Source: Microvirga puerhi
Lineage (GTDB): Bacteria > Pseudomonadota > Alphaproteobacteria > Rhizobiales > Beijerinckiaceae
DNA: 64,000 bases
Assembly (NCBI RefSeq): GCF_020089865.1
Contig: NZ_JAIRBM010000004.1
Location: 186,001 to 250,000, forward strand
Direction of reading: 5' to 3'
Both the position numbers and the translations under genes were made by a program. Of the stretch, positions 54,495 through 62,495 are shown piece by piece. A model generated the notes under the pieces. The model had not been told where the DNA came from. It ran no database searches and saw only the letters and a program-made list of their open reading frames with translations. Numbering within the stretch: the stretch's first letter is position 1; every line of letters starts with the position of its first letter.

Positions 54495-54555
54495 ATCGAT
54501 GTGCCTTTCAATCAGTGCGATTTAAAGCGGCGCATCTGGCGGCGCCAGAAACAGT

Positions 54556-54583
54556 CCCATACACTTCTGCCGAACTGTATGGG
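54556..54583. promoter_or_regulatory. Inverted repeat between the DMT exporter and MocR genes
   Basis: CCCATACA (54556-54563) and TGTATGGG (54576-54583) are exact complements 12 nt apart, and the right arm runs into a second GTATG (54584-54588 is TATGA), giving repeated GTATG units like the direct-repeat operators of GabR/PdxR regulators. Central in the divergent promoter region. Likely operator for the flanking MocR protein. Confidence 0.6.
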
Positions 54584-54616
54584 TATGATTGCAAATACGG
54601 TGAAAGGCCTCGAAGG

Positions 54617-56050
54617 ATGGACACGGACGCATTGGCAACGCGGACAGGGACCGTGATGGCGGCCATCCGCGCCAAGCTGGCGAACCGGGCTTTAACGCCA
54701 GGCGACCGGCTGCCGTCGATTCGTCGTCTGGCGACGACCATGGGCGTCTCGCCCTCCACCGTCGTCGAGGCCTATGACCGCCTTGCGGCAGAAGGCCTGA
54801 TCCGGGCCCGGCGCGGCTCCGGCTTCTATGTGGCCGGATCAGGCTCGCCGCCGATGGCCCTGGCGGAGGCGGGTCCGCAGCGCGACCGGGCGGTCGATCC
54901 GTTCTGGGTCTCGCGCCAGTCCCTCGATGCGGATCCGAAGACGATGAAGCCCGGCTGCGGATGGCTGCCGGCCGACTGGATGCCCATGGCGGCGCTGCGT
55001 CGCGCCCTCCGAGCCCATGCGCGGGCCGAGGATGCAATGCTGGCCGATTATGGCAGCACGCGCGGATCGCCGAACCTGCGCCGCCTGCTGATGCGGCGCT
55101 TCGCCGAGGAGGGCCTGGAAATCCCGCCCGAGCAGCTGCTGCTGACCGCCTCCGGAACGCAGGCCATCGACCTGATCTGCCGCTTCCTGCTGACGCCAGG
55201 CGATGCGGTGCTGATCGACGATCCCTGCTATTTCAATTTTCAGGCTTTGCTGCGCGCGCACCGGGTCAGGATCATCGGCGTCCCCTACACACCCTCAGGA
55301 CCGGATATCGCAGCCTTCGAGACGGTTCTCACGACGGAGCGGCCGCGCCTCTACATCACTAATTCCGCCCTGCACAACCCGACCGGCGCGACTCTCTCAC
55401 CCCAGAAAGCCTATCGGGTGTTGAGTGCAGCCGCGCAGCATGGTCTGACCATCGTCGAGGATGACATCTTCGTCGATTTCGAGCCCGACCCCTCACCACG
55501 CCTCGCCCTGCTCGACGGCCTCGACCGTGTCATCCGCATCGGCAGCTTCTCGAAAACTCTCTCCGCATCGCTGCGCTGCGGCTACATCGCCGCGCGAGGC
55601 GACTGGATCGACGGCCTCGTCGATCTCCAGGTGGCGACAGGGTTCGGCGGGCCAAGTCCGATCGCCGCCGAGACCGTCACGGGCGTGCTAGCGGGCGGCG
55701 GCTACCGCAAGCACATGGAAGAGCTGCGCGGCCGTCTCACCCGGGCGCGGCGCGACGTCGCGGCCCGGCTCGAACTGCTCGGCATCCGGCCCTGGCTGAT
55801 GCCGCGCGGCGGCTTCTATCTCTGGTGCCGCCTGCCGGATGGATGCGACTCCGCCGCCCTCGCGCGCGCCGCCCTCGACGAGAACCTCGTCCTTGCTCCG
55901 GGCAACGTCTTCAGCGTCTCGCAGACAGCATCGTCCTTCCTGCGCATCAACGTGGCGCAAGCAATCGACCCGCACGTCATCGAGGCGCTAGGACGCGCCA
56001 TGAAGGTTGCGAAGACTGCGGGATCGTCATCTGCCTCAACCACTGCCTGA
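54617..56050 (+). CDS. MocR/GabR-type regulator (GntR HTH fused to aminotransferase domain)
   Basis: 477 residues from the ATG at 54617. Residues ~10-75 are the GntR winged helix (NRALTPGDRLPSIRRLATTMGVSPSTVVEAYDRLAAEGLIRARRGSGFYV); residues ~110-470 form a class I aminotransferase domain with PLP lysine in IGSFSKTLSASLRCGY, YGSTRGSPNLR and NPTGATLS. Such proteins use PLP or its adducts as ligand and control vitamin B6, GABA or exporter genes. Divergent from a DMT transporter, likely its target. Ends 110 nt before the DUF1254 pair. Confidence 0.93.
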   Translation: MDTDALATRTGTVMAAIRAKLANRALTPGDRLPSIRRLATTMGVSPSTVVEAYDRLAAEGLIRARRGSGFYVAGSGSPPMALAEAGPQRDRAVDPFWVSRQSLDADPKTMKPGCGWLPADWMPMAALRRALRAHARAEDAMLADYGSTRGSPNLRRLLMRRFAEEGLEIPPEQLLLTASGTQAIDLICRFLLTPGDAVLIDDPCYFNFQALLRAHRVRIIGVPYTPSGPDIAAFETVLTTERPRLYITNSALHNPTGATLSPQKAYRVLSAAAQHGLTIVEDDIFVDFEPDPSPRLALLDGLDRVIRIGSFSKTLSASLRCGYIAARGDWIDGLVDLQVATGFGGPSPIAAETVTGVLAGGGYRKHMEELRGRLTRARRDVAARLELLGIRPWLMPRGGFYLWCRLPDGCDSAALARAALDENLVLAPGNVFSVSQTASSFLRINVAQAIDPHVIEALGRAMKVAKTAGSSSASTTA

Positions 56051-56159
56051 CCGGGTTCGCCCTGCCCGACTCTCAGGGTTTCACCTGATAACCCGGCTCC
56101 CGTCATCCCATTAGACTGGATGCGACAGCGCCTGCGGGCATGATTGGGAGGCCAGAGCC

Positions 56160-57575
56160 ATGATCAGGATGATCCTTGCAGCACTCGCCCTCATTGCCCT
56201 AGCGACATCGGTTCCTGCACAAGCACCGTCCAGCGACGGTCTCGCGCGCCGCGCTGTCGAACGACGGGCGGTCGAAACCGTCATCTGGGGCATGCCGGTC
56301 GTCAATTACGACCTGATGCTTCAGCAAATGCTGGCAAAGACACCCGGCAAGGTGAACCAGGTGATCTACTGGGGCCGTCCGCTTGACTGGCACAACCAGA
56401 CGCTCACGCCCAATCCGGACACGCTCTACTTCATGGCGTTCCTGAACACGACGGATGCCGGCCCAATCGTCATCGATGTTCCGCCAGCCGGGGCGGATGG
56501 TTCGCTCAATGCCAATATCGTCAATATCTGGCAGCAGCCACTCGAAGATGCCGGACTGCTCGGGATCGACAAGGGCCAAGGCATCAAGCTGGTGATGCTG
56601 CCGCCGGGCTATTCGGACAAGGTGCCAGACGGTTATGTCGCGCTGCGGCCGAACACCCATGGCAGTTACGCACTGTTCCGCTCGAACCTCGCCAGCCACA
56701 ACGATGCCGACGTCGCGAAATCCATCGCGTACGGAAAGCAGATCAAGGTCTATCCGCTCTCTCAGGCGTCCAATCCGCCCGCGACCGTCTTCACCGACGT
56801 GAAGGACGTCCTCTTCGATTCGACCATTCGTTACGACGCGAGCTTCTTTGACGGCCTGAACCGGATCGTGCAGAGCGAGCCGTGGCTCGGGCGCGACCGG
56901 GTAATGATCGATCAGCTGAAGACGCTCGGCATCGAGAAAGGCAAATCCTTCGCGCCGAGCGACACGACGAAGCAGGCGCTCGATGCGGGAATCCGCGAGG
57001 CGCATGCAGTGCTCGCGGCACGGTACGATGCCGGCCTGCCGCCGTTCTTCGAGGGCACGCACTGGACCTTCCCGACGCTTCCTGAACTCGTCCAGGCCGC
57101 GACCGACAACTTCGACGATCCGAACCACTATCCGGTCGACGCGCGTGGCCTCACCTATACCTATGGGTATATCGGCATCAAACGGTTGGGCGCAGGCCAG
57201 TTCTATCTCATCAACATCAAGGACAAGAACGGCGAAAACTATGACGGAGCCAAGACCTATCGCCTCACCGTGCCGCCGAGCGTGCCAGTCGAACAATACT
57301 GGTCGGTGACCGCTTACGATCGCGAGACTCACGCGCTGATTAAGAATGTCGACAGGGCAAGCCGCGCGTCGAACGCCGCAGAGGTGCAGAAGAATGCCGA
57401 TGGCTCCGTCGATATCTGGTTCGGACCGAAGGCTCCGGCCGGAAAGGAAACGAACTGGGTCCCGACCGATCCGCAGCGCGGCTTCGAACTTATGTTCCGC
57501 CTCTACGGCCCAAAGAAGGACTTCTTTGACCAGGTGTGGAAATTGCCCGATGTCGAGCGCGTCGCGGCACAGTGA
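56160..57575 (+). CDS. DUF1254/DUF1214 secreted protein
   Basis: 471 residues with a Sec signal peptide (MIRMILAALALIALATSVPAQA). The N-terminal DUF1254 part shows VIWGMPVVNYDLMLQQML and NPDTLYFMAFLNTTDAGPIVIDVP; the C-terminal DUF1214 part shows YGYIGIKRLGAGQFYLINIKDKNGENYDGAKTYRLTVPPSVPVEQYWSVTAYDRETHALI. Widely distributed, function not established. GGGAGGCC lies before the ATG. Fifteen nt before the next gene, a paralogue, so one operon. Confidence 0.9.
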   Translation: MIRMILAALALIALATSVPAQAPSSDGLARRAVERRAVETVIWGMPVVNYDLMLQQMLAKTPGKVNQVIYWGRPLDWHNQTLTPNPDTLYFMAFLNTTDAGPIVIDVPPAGADGSLNANIVNIWQQPLEDAGLLGIDKGQGIKLVMLPPGYSDKVPDGYVALRPNTHGSYALFRSNLASHNDADVAKSIAYGKQIKVYPLSQASNPPATVFTDVKDVLFDSTIRYDASFFDGLNRIVQSEPWLGRDRVMIDQLKTLGIEKGKSFAPSDTTKQALDAGIREAHAVLAARYDAGLPPFFEGTHWTFPTLPELVQAATDNFDDPNHYPVDARGLTYTYGYIGIKRLGAGQFYLINIKDKNGENYDGAKTYRLTVPPSVPVEQYWSVTAYDRETHALIKNVDRASRASNAAEVQKNADGSVDIWFGPKAPAGKETNWVPTDPQRGFELMFRLYGPKKDFFDQVWKLPDVERVAAQ

Positions 57576-57590
57576 GAGAGAAGCAAAGCC

Positions 57591-58622
57591 ATGACGAGAC
57601 ATTCCGTTTTCATCGCCGCCAGCCTTGCACTGGCGGCTGCCTCCACAGCCGTGCACGCACAGCAGCCGGCGGACACGCCTGTGCCGGTCACCGTCGATAA
57701 TTTCACGCGCGCGGAATCCGACATGTATATCCGCAACAATGCCAAGGGGGCCTTCGGAACCTTCGCGCATAAGAGGGAGCCGGCGGACATCGACAATCAG
57801 ACGGTCATCCGTCTCAATCGCGATACGCTTTACAGCTTCGGCGTGTTCGATCTCGACGCAAGCCCGGTCACGGTCACGCTGCCCGATGCCGGCGGACGCT
57901 TCATGTCGCTACAGGTCGTCAACCAGGATCATTACGTGCCGGCGGTCGTCTATGACTCCGGCCCCCACACTTTCACGCGCGAGAACGTCGGCACGCGCTA
58001 TATGGTGATCGCGATCCGCACATTGGTCGATCCCAGTAATCCGAGGGATCTGCAGCAGGTCCATGCGTTGCAGGACGCTATCAAGGTCGACCAGAAGGAT
58101 CGCGGCAAGCTGGAACTGCCGAACTGGGACGCGGCGAGCCAGACGAAAATCCGCGACGCACTCCTGGTGCTCGCCCGGTTCACCGACGGGTTCCGGCATG
58201 CTTTCGGCACAAAGGACGAGGTCGATCCCGTGCGGCACCTGATCGGCACGGCGGCAGGCTGGGGCGGCAATCCCGACAAGGACGCCACTTATCTCAGCTT
58301 CGTGCCGCCCAAGAACGACGGGAAGACGGTCTATAAGCTCACGGTCAAGGACGTGCCCGTCGAGGCATTCTGGTCCATCAGCGTCTACAATGCGGAGGGC
58401 TATTTTCAGAAGAATGATCTGAATGCCTATTCGCTCAATAACATCACGGCGAAGAAAGGTGCCGACGGCTCGGTCACCGTCCAGTTCGGAGGTTGCGACG
58501 GCAAGATTCCGAACTGCCTGCCGATCGTCGATGGCTGGAATTACACCGTGCGGCTCTATCGTCCGCGAGCGGAAATTCTGAACGGCACGTGGACATTTCC
58601 CGAGCCGCAGGCCGTGAACTGA
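57591..58622 (+). CDS. DUF1254/DUF1214 secreted protein, shorter paralogue
   Basis: 343 residues with a Sec signal peptide (MTRHSVFIAASLALAAASTAVHAQ). It carries both family blocks in reduced form: FTRAESDMYIRNNAK and NRDTLYSFGVFDLDASPVTVTLPDA at the front, and YKLTVKDVPVEAFWSISVYNAEGYFQKND toward the end. Related to, but distinct from, the 471-residue protein before it. Two cysteines near the C-terminus (GGCDGKIPNC) could form a disulfide. Function unknown. Its stop lies 2 nt before the stop of the convergent cyclase gene. Confidence 0.9.
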   Translation: MTRHSVFIAASLALAAASTAVHAQQPADTPVPVTVDNFTRAESDMYIRNNAKGAFGTFAHKREPADIDNQTVIRLNRDTLYSFGVFDLDASPVTVTLPDAGGRFMSLQVVNQDHYVPAVVYDSGPHTFTRENVGTRYMVIAIRTLVDPSNPRDLQQVHALQDAIKVDQKDRGKLELPNWDAASQTKIRDALLVLARFTDGFRHAFGTKDEVDPVRHLIGTAAGWGGNPDKDATYLSFVPPKNDGKTVYKLTVKDVPVEAFWSISVYNAEGYFQKNDLNAYSLNNITAKKGADGSVTVQFGGCDGKIPNCLPIVDGWNYTVRLYRPRAEILNGTWTFPEPQAVN

Positions 58623-58624
58623 GT

Positions 58625-60004
58625 TCACCCCGCGCTGCTGGCCGTCGCAGACACCACGGGCGCAAAGATCGCCACGGGCTCGTGGCGTCCGGCGAACGGT
58701 TCCTGACCGATCTCGCGCCATGCGGCGCGATCGGATGAGCCCTCAACGGCGGCGCCGGAGGCCAGGATCATTTCGCCGTAGCGCTTCGTTGCCTGCTCGA
58801 TACGCGAGGCGACGTTCACTGCGTCGCCCAGCACCGTGAACTCCATGCGCTCCTCGTCGCCGACGAGGCCGCAGAACACCTCTCCCACATGGATGCCGAT
58901 CCCGATCCGCACGTCGCGAGGCGTTTCGTGCGTCGCATTCCAGGCGTCGACGACGCGGACGAGATCATGCGCGAAGGCGAGCGCCCGCGCCGCGTCGTCC
59001 GCGCCCTCGTCCGGCACCCCGAACAGGATGAGCGCTCCATCGCCGATGAACTTGTCGACGAAGCCGTGATGCTTGCGCACGCTCGCGAGGATGCGTGTCC
59101 TGAACGCGGTGAAGAACTGCGACAGGCGCTCCGGATCCATGCCTTCGGCCATGCCGGTGGAGTCGCGGATATCGACGAAGACGATGACCGCTCTCTGATG
59201 GCGACCGCGGCGCAGGTCCGCGTCGCCCGCCGCCACCCGAGGCGCGATCTCGGCCGGAAGGAAGCGGGAGAGGCTGGCCCGGCCGACGGCGTCCTTGACG
59301 GCGGAGGATAGGAGCCGCTGCGAGCGGACGATGCCGAAGGCCGTGGCCGCACCTGCCAGGAGAAGCAGCGTGAAACGCATCACGTTGACCGGCATCGAAA
59401 ACAGCCGCGGCCAGGCCGGAACCTCCTCCGCGGTGATGTCCATGACCAGGCGATGATCGAGCGCGACGGCGATGCCGATGAGGCCGAGCGCCAAGAGAGC
59501 CATGGCACAGAGCTGAATCTTCACGTCGTAGCGCAACGCGCCGACGGCCAGAACGAGCGGCGCCGCCCAGACGATCGGCGCGGAGGGCAAAGCGTTGCCC
59601 GGCAATTCGCGCTCGCCGATGGCGAAGTACGCGATGACGAGCACGAGGCCCACGTCCAGCACCATGAACAGGTAGGCGTAGGCGTGGCGCCAGCGTTGCG
59701 GCACGGCGAGCAGGATGCTGGCTGCGCCGACAACGAGAAAGCCGAACGAGGCGATCCAGGCATTGCGCTGGAACAGCGCGAGCGTCTCGCCGGTCAATTG
59801 GATCAACACATGATCGGCGGCGATCACCGTGATGAAGACGCAGACGCCGATCGCCACACGCAGCCAGCCGATCAGCCTCTCCGCGGCGACCTCATGACGA
59901 CGCATCAGGGAGGCGACGAGGTCCCCCTCCAGATGCTGGCCGGGAATGGTGCCAAAAGGCTCCGCTTCCCGGAGAGGATCATCCGCGCGCGGGTCCGGCC
60001 GCAT
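58625..60004 (-). CDS. Membrane adenylate cyclase (class III)
   Basis: 459 residues. Six hydrophobic helices (~45-230) form an N-terminal membrane domain of MASE type, followed by a catalytic domain at ~265-445 with both metal aspartates (FVDIRDSTGMAEG and FVDKFIGDGALILFG) and the LGDAVNVASRIEQ transition-state region. The Lys in VDKFIGD and Asp in VLGDAVN indicate ATP specificity. A single catalytic domain implies homodimerisation. ATG at 60004. No cAMP-binding protein nearby. Confidence 0.93.
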   Translation of the reverse strand: MRPDPRADDPLREAEPFGTIPGQHLEGDLVASLMRRHEVAAERLIGWLRVAIGVCVFITVIAADHVLIQLTGETLALFQRNAWIASFGFLVVGAASILLAVPQRWRHAYAYLFMVLDVGLVLVIAYFAIGERELPGNALPSAPIVWAAPLVLAVGALRYDVKIQLCAMALLALGLIGIAVALDHRLVMDITAEEVPAWPRLFSMPVNVMRFTLLLLAGAATAFGIVRSQRLLSSAVKDAVGRASLSRFLPAEIAPRVAAGDADLRRGRHQRAVIVFVDIRDSTGMAEGMDPERLSQFFTAFRTRILASVRKHHGFVDKFIGDGALILFGVPDEGADDAARALAFAHDLVRVVDAWNATHETPRDVRIGIGIHVGEVFCGLVGDEERMEFTVLGDAVNVASRIEQATKRYGEMILASGAAVEGSSDRAAWREIGQEPFAGRHEPVAIFAPVVSATASSAG

Positions 60005-60158
60005 CGCTGGCCTCCTGGCTCACCGGCCCGCGAGATGGGCCGTCCGCCAATTAGACCATGGCCCCGCCCCTGCCGCTAGGGCGGATGGGAGAGGTCTAGC
60101 TGAAGGATAGGCGTGATAGACGCTTCAAGGCGCGAACCTCGGGAAAATGACAAAGCGC

Positions 60159-60310
60159 CGTCATTCCGGGACAGCGCGGAGCGCAGGGCCCGGAACCCAT
60201 AAACACTGGCGTCTCAGAATAAGGAGCGACGGAGATCGCTGCTTCCCATTCTGCATCCTCAGCGGTTATGGGTTCCGGGCTCTCGCTAACGCTCGCCCCG
60301 GAATGACAGT
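60159..60310. repeat. Nested palindromic intergenic repeat, copy 5, at the GIY-YIG gene 3' end
   Basis: Left end CGTCATTCCGGGACAGCGC, inner CCCGGAACCCATAAACACTGG, core with AGAATAAGGAGC, inner GGTTATGGGTTCCGGGCTC and right end GCCCCGGAATGACAG. Ends 1 nt before the stop codon of the GIY-YIG gene. The rest of the 307-bp interval before it (60005-60158) shows nothing else. Confidence 0.88.
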
Positions 60311-60311
60311 T

Positions 60312-60599
60312 TTACTGGTTCAGGATGAAATAAAGATCCGACCAATCGGGATTCATCTCTTCGATCAATCTGATCTTCCAATCCCGTCGCCATTTCTTGA
60401 GGCTCTTTTCGCGCGCAATCCCTTCGTCGATGCGCTCGTAGGTTTCGTACCAGACGAGCCGCTGAACATCGTATGTCGCGGAAAAACCCGGAATAGCTTT
60501 GGTTTTGTGTTGGTGGACCCTGCGGGGCAGATCATTGGTGACGCCGAGATAGAGCGTTCCGTAGCGGCGGCTGGCTAGGAGATAGACCCAATAGGGCAT
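60312..60599 (-). CDS. GIY-YIG nuclease family protein, flanked by palindromic repeats
   Basis: 95 residues from the ATG at 60599; an open frame to 60659 adds 20. The GIY strand reads MPYWVYLLAS and the YIG strand LYLGVTNDL, followed by the catalytic Arg region (PRRVHQHK) and a Glu in AREKSLKKW, giving the single-domain architecture of the UPF0213/YhbQ group. These are small nucleases of uncertain role. Copies 5 and 6 of the ~150-bp palindrome lie 1 nt from its stop and 63 nt from its start. That tight bracketing may mean the gene and repeats move together. Confidence 0.9.
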   Translation of the reverse strand: MPYWVYLLASRRYGTLYLGVTNDLPRRVHQHKTKAIPGFSATYDVQRLVWYETYERIDEGIAREKSLKKWRRDWKIRLIEEMNPDWSDLYFILNQ

Positions 60600-60661
60600 G
60601 CAGCGCCGATGGATGTGTTCTCTGCATGTTACTTTATCCGAAACATCTGGCAAGCTCACGC

Positions 60662-60810
60662 ACTGTCATTCCGGGGCCGCGCAGCGGAGCCCGGAACCCA
60701 TAACCGCCGACGATGGAGCGAAGGAATGCAGCGGTTGCCATAGCTCCTTATTCTGAAGCCCCGGTGTTTATGGGTTCCGGGCTCGCCTGCGGCGCCCCGG
60801 AATGACGGTG
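60662..60810. repeat. Nested palindromic intergenic repeat, copy 6, at the GIY-YIG gene 5' side
   Basis: Left end ACTGTCATTCCGGGGCCGCG, inner CCCGGAACCCATAACCGCC, core with GCTCCTTATTCTGA, inner TGTTTATGGGTTCCGGGCTCG and right end GCCCCGGAATGACGG. Its core shares a rough complement of the AATAAGGAGC found in copy 5. Upstream end of the GIY-YIG gene. Confidence 0.88.
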
Positions 60811-60841
60811 TCTCGAAATGCAAACGGCACGACGAAAGCCT

Positions 60842-61144
60842 TCAATGCACTTTATCGGGCAGTGGCAACTCACTGAGCGAGACGCCGTCACGCTCACCAT
60901 GCCGGTAGAGCAGAACCTGCCCCTGCGGATCCCGATAGAGGCCGTAAAGCAATTCTCCCTCGAAAGCCCTGCGCTGCTCAGCCGGTCTGCGCGACCGCAA
61001 CGCCTCGCGCAGCACCTGCGTGACGAGGGATGCGATCCCCAGCACCGTAACCGCCATAGCGATCAGCCACAGCGCCTGGATCGCATCCGACGACGTGTGA
61101 AACTTGTTCAAGACATCGGCAATGACGCTGTAAGACCCGTCCAT
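60842..61144 (-). CDS. Small membrane protein, unknown function
   Basis: 100 residues from ATG at 61144 (61159 also possible). One hydrophobic helix at ~25-50 (ALWLIAMAVTVLGIASLV), then a cytosolic basic stretch (REALRSRRPAEQRR) and a C-terminal domain of ~45 residues with GLYRDPQGQVLLYRHGERDG. Three prime end 32 nt from palindromic copy 6. No family recognised. Confidence 0.72.
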   Translation of the reverse strand: MDGSYSVIADVLNKFHTSSDAIQALWLIAMAVTVLGIASLVTQVLREALRSRRPAEQRRAFEGELLYGLYRDPQGQVLLYRHGERDGVSLSELPLPDKVH

Positions 61145-61170
61145 GGCCGCTCCCCTCATGCATGTGAGCG

Positions 61171-61194
61171 ACCACCAGGGAGTTTCCTGGTGGT
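61171..61194. promoter_or_regulatory. Perfect 9-bp hairpin upstream of the small membrane protein gene
   Basis: ACCACCAGG (61171-61179) and CCTGGTGGT (61186-61194) around a 6-nt loop, 27 nt upstream of the ATG at 61144. Could be an operator or 5'-leader structure; the rest of the 257-bp space to the acr3 stop (61417) shows no other clear element. Confidence 0.45.
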
Positions 61195-61416
61195 CGGGGA
61201 GTCGTAAGACCGCCGAGAGACGGCCGCATTGGCCTTTGGGCTTTCGCCTTGGACATGCGCCAATACCTCCCCGACCATAACGGTAGGGAAGGCATCATTA
61301 GCGGCGGATGCTTGCGCCGCTCTCGGTGAGGTTTACGAGACCCCGAAACCGGGTGCGCCCGGTTCTGGGGATGAAGTATCACGGACAAGGTTCTCAGGGC
61401 AAACGTGTGGAATGCC

Positions 61417-62484
61417 CTACTCGGCGAGCGCTGCTTTTTTGTTGGAACCTGATAAGGGCATGCTGCCCCGCTCGTACCATCCCTGGCTCCGGTTGACGAT
61501 CCAGACGACCGACAGCATGACAGGGACCTCGATCAAGACCCCGACCACGGTCGCGAGAGTCGCGCCCGAGTTGAACCCGAACAGGCTGATGGCTGCCGCA
61601 ACGGCAAGCTCGAAGAAATTCGATGCGCCTATCAGTGCAGAAGGTCCAGCGATGCAATGCTGCTCGCTGGCAAGACGGTTCAGGATATAGGCGAGGCCAG
61701 AGTTGAAATAGACCTGAATGATGATTGGGACGGCCAACAGCGCGATAACCGCAGGCTGTTTGAGGATCTGCTCGCCTTGGAAACCGAAGAGCAGCACCAA
61801 AGTCGTGAGAAGCGCGACCAAGGAAACGGGCTGTATCACGTTCACGAGACGGGTGAGCGCGGCCTCGCCGCCAGACATGAGAATGCGCCGGCGGACAACC
61901 TGTGCCGCGACGACTGGAATGACGATATAGAGCGCGACCGAGAGGGTCAGAGTGCCCCATGGCACGATGATGGCCGAGAGGCCGAGCAGCAGACCGACGA
62001 TCGGCGCGAAGGCAATCACCATGACAGCGTCGTTGAGTGCGACCTGGCTTAAGGTGAAATGAGGCTCACCCCTGGTCAGCTGGCTCCAAACAAACACCAT
62101 GGCCGTGCATGGCGCAGCTGCAAGAATGATTAAACCGGCGATGTAAGCACTGATTTGATCAGAAGGCAGATAGGGCTTGAACAAGTAGCCGATGAACAGC
62201 CAACCGAGCGCGGCCATCGAAAACGGCTTGACGACCCAATTGACAAATAAAGTTATGCCTATTCCGCGCCAATATGTGCCGACTTTGCGGAGAGCTGCAA
62301 AGTCGATCTTGAGAAGCATGGGAATGATCATCAGCCAGATCAGCGCGGCAATCGGCAGGTTGACCTTGGCAATCTCGGCCAATCCGATGACGTGGAAGAC
62401 ACCGGGCAACATATGACCGAGAGCAATGCCCGCGACGATGCAGAGGGCTACCCACAAGGTAAGATAGCGTTCGAACCGTGACAT
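61417..62484 (-). CDS. acr3: Arsenite efflux transporter, ACR3 family
   Basis: 355 residues from the ATG at 62484 (longer frame to 62541 overlaps the upstream gene). Ten membrane helices; the conserved Cys lies in AAPCTAMVFVWSQLTRGEP, equivalent to the cysteine required in characterised Acr3 permeases, and NDAVMVIAFAPIV follows. Exports trivalent arsenite by proton antiport after arsenate reduction by the protein encoded 11 nt upstream. Third gene of the ars operon. Confidence 0.95.
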   Translation of the reverse strand: MSRFERYLTLWVALCIVAGIALGHMLPGVFHVIGLAEIAKVNLPIAALIWLMIIPMLLKIDFAALRKVGTYWRGIGITLFVNWVVKPFSMAALGWLFIGYLFKPYLPSDQISAYIAGLIILAAAPCTAMVFVWSQLTRGEPHFTLSQVALNDAVMVIAFAPIVGLLLGLSAIIVPWGTLTLSVALYIVIPVVAAQVVRRRILMSGGEAALTRLVNVIQPVSLVALLTTLVLLFGFQGEQILKQPAVIALLAVPIIIQVYFNSGLAYILNRLASEQHCIAGPSALIGASNFFELAVAAAISLFGFNSGATLATVVGVLIEVPVMLSVVWIVNRSQGWYERGSMPLSGSNKKAALAE

Positions 62485-62495
62485 GACGCGAGACT

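Noticed and set aside
56199..57770. Minus-strand frame of 523 codons opposite the first DUF1254 gene
   Set aside because: Composition and lack of motifs indicate a shadow; the plus-strand protein has a signal peptide and family motifs.
30448..60810. Palindromic repeats considered as insertion sequences
   Set aside because: No transposase frame lies within any copy and no target-site duplication was evident; they are too short and structured for an IS.
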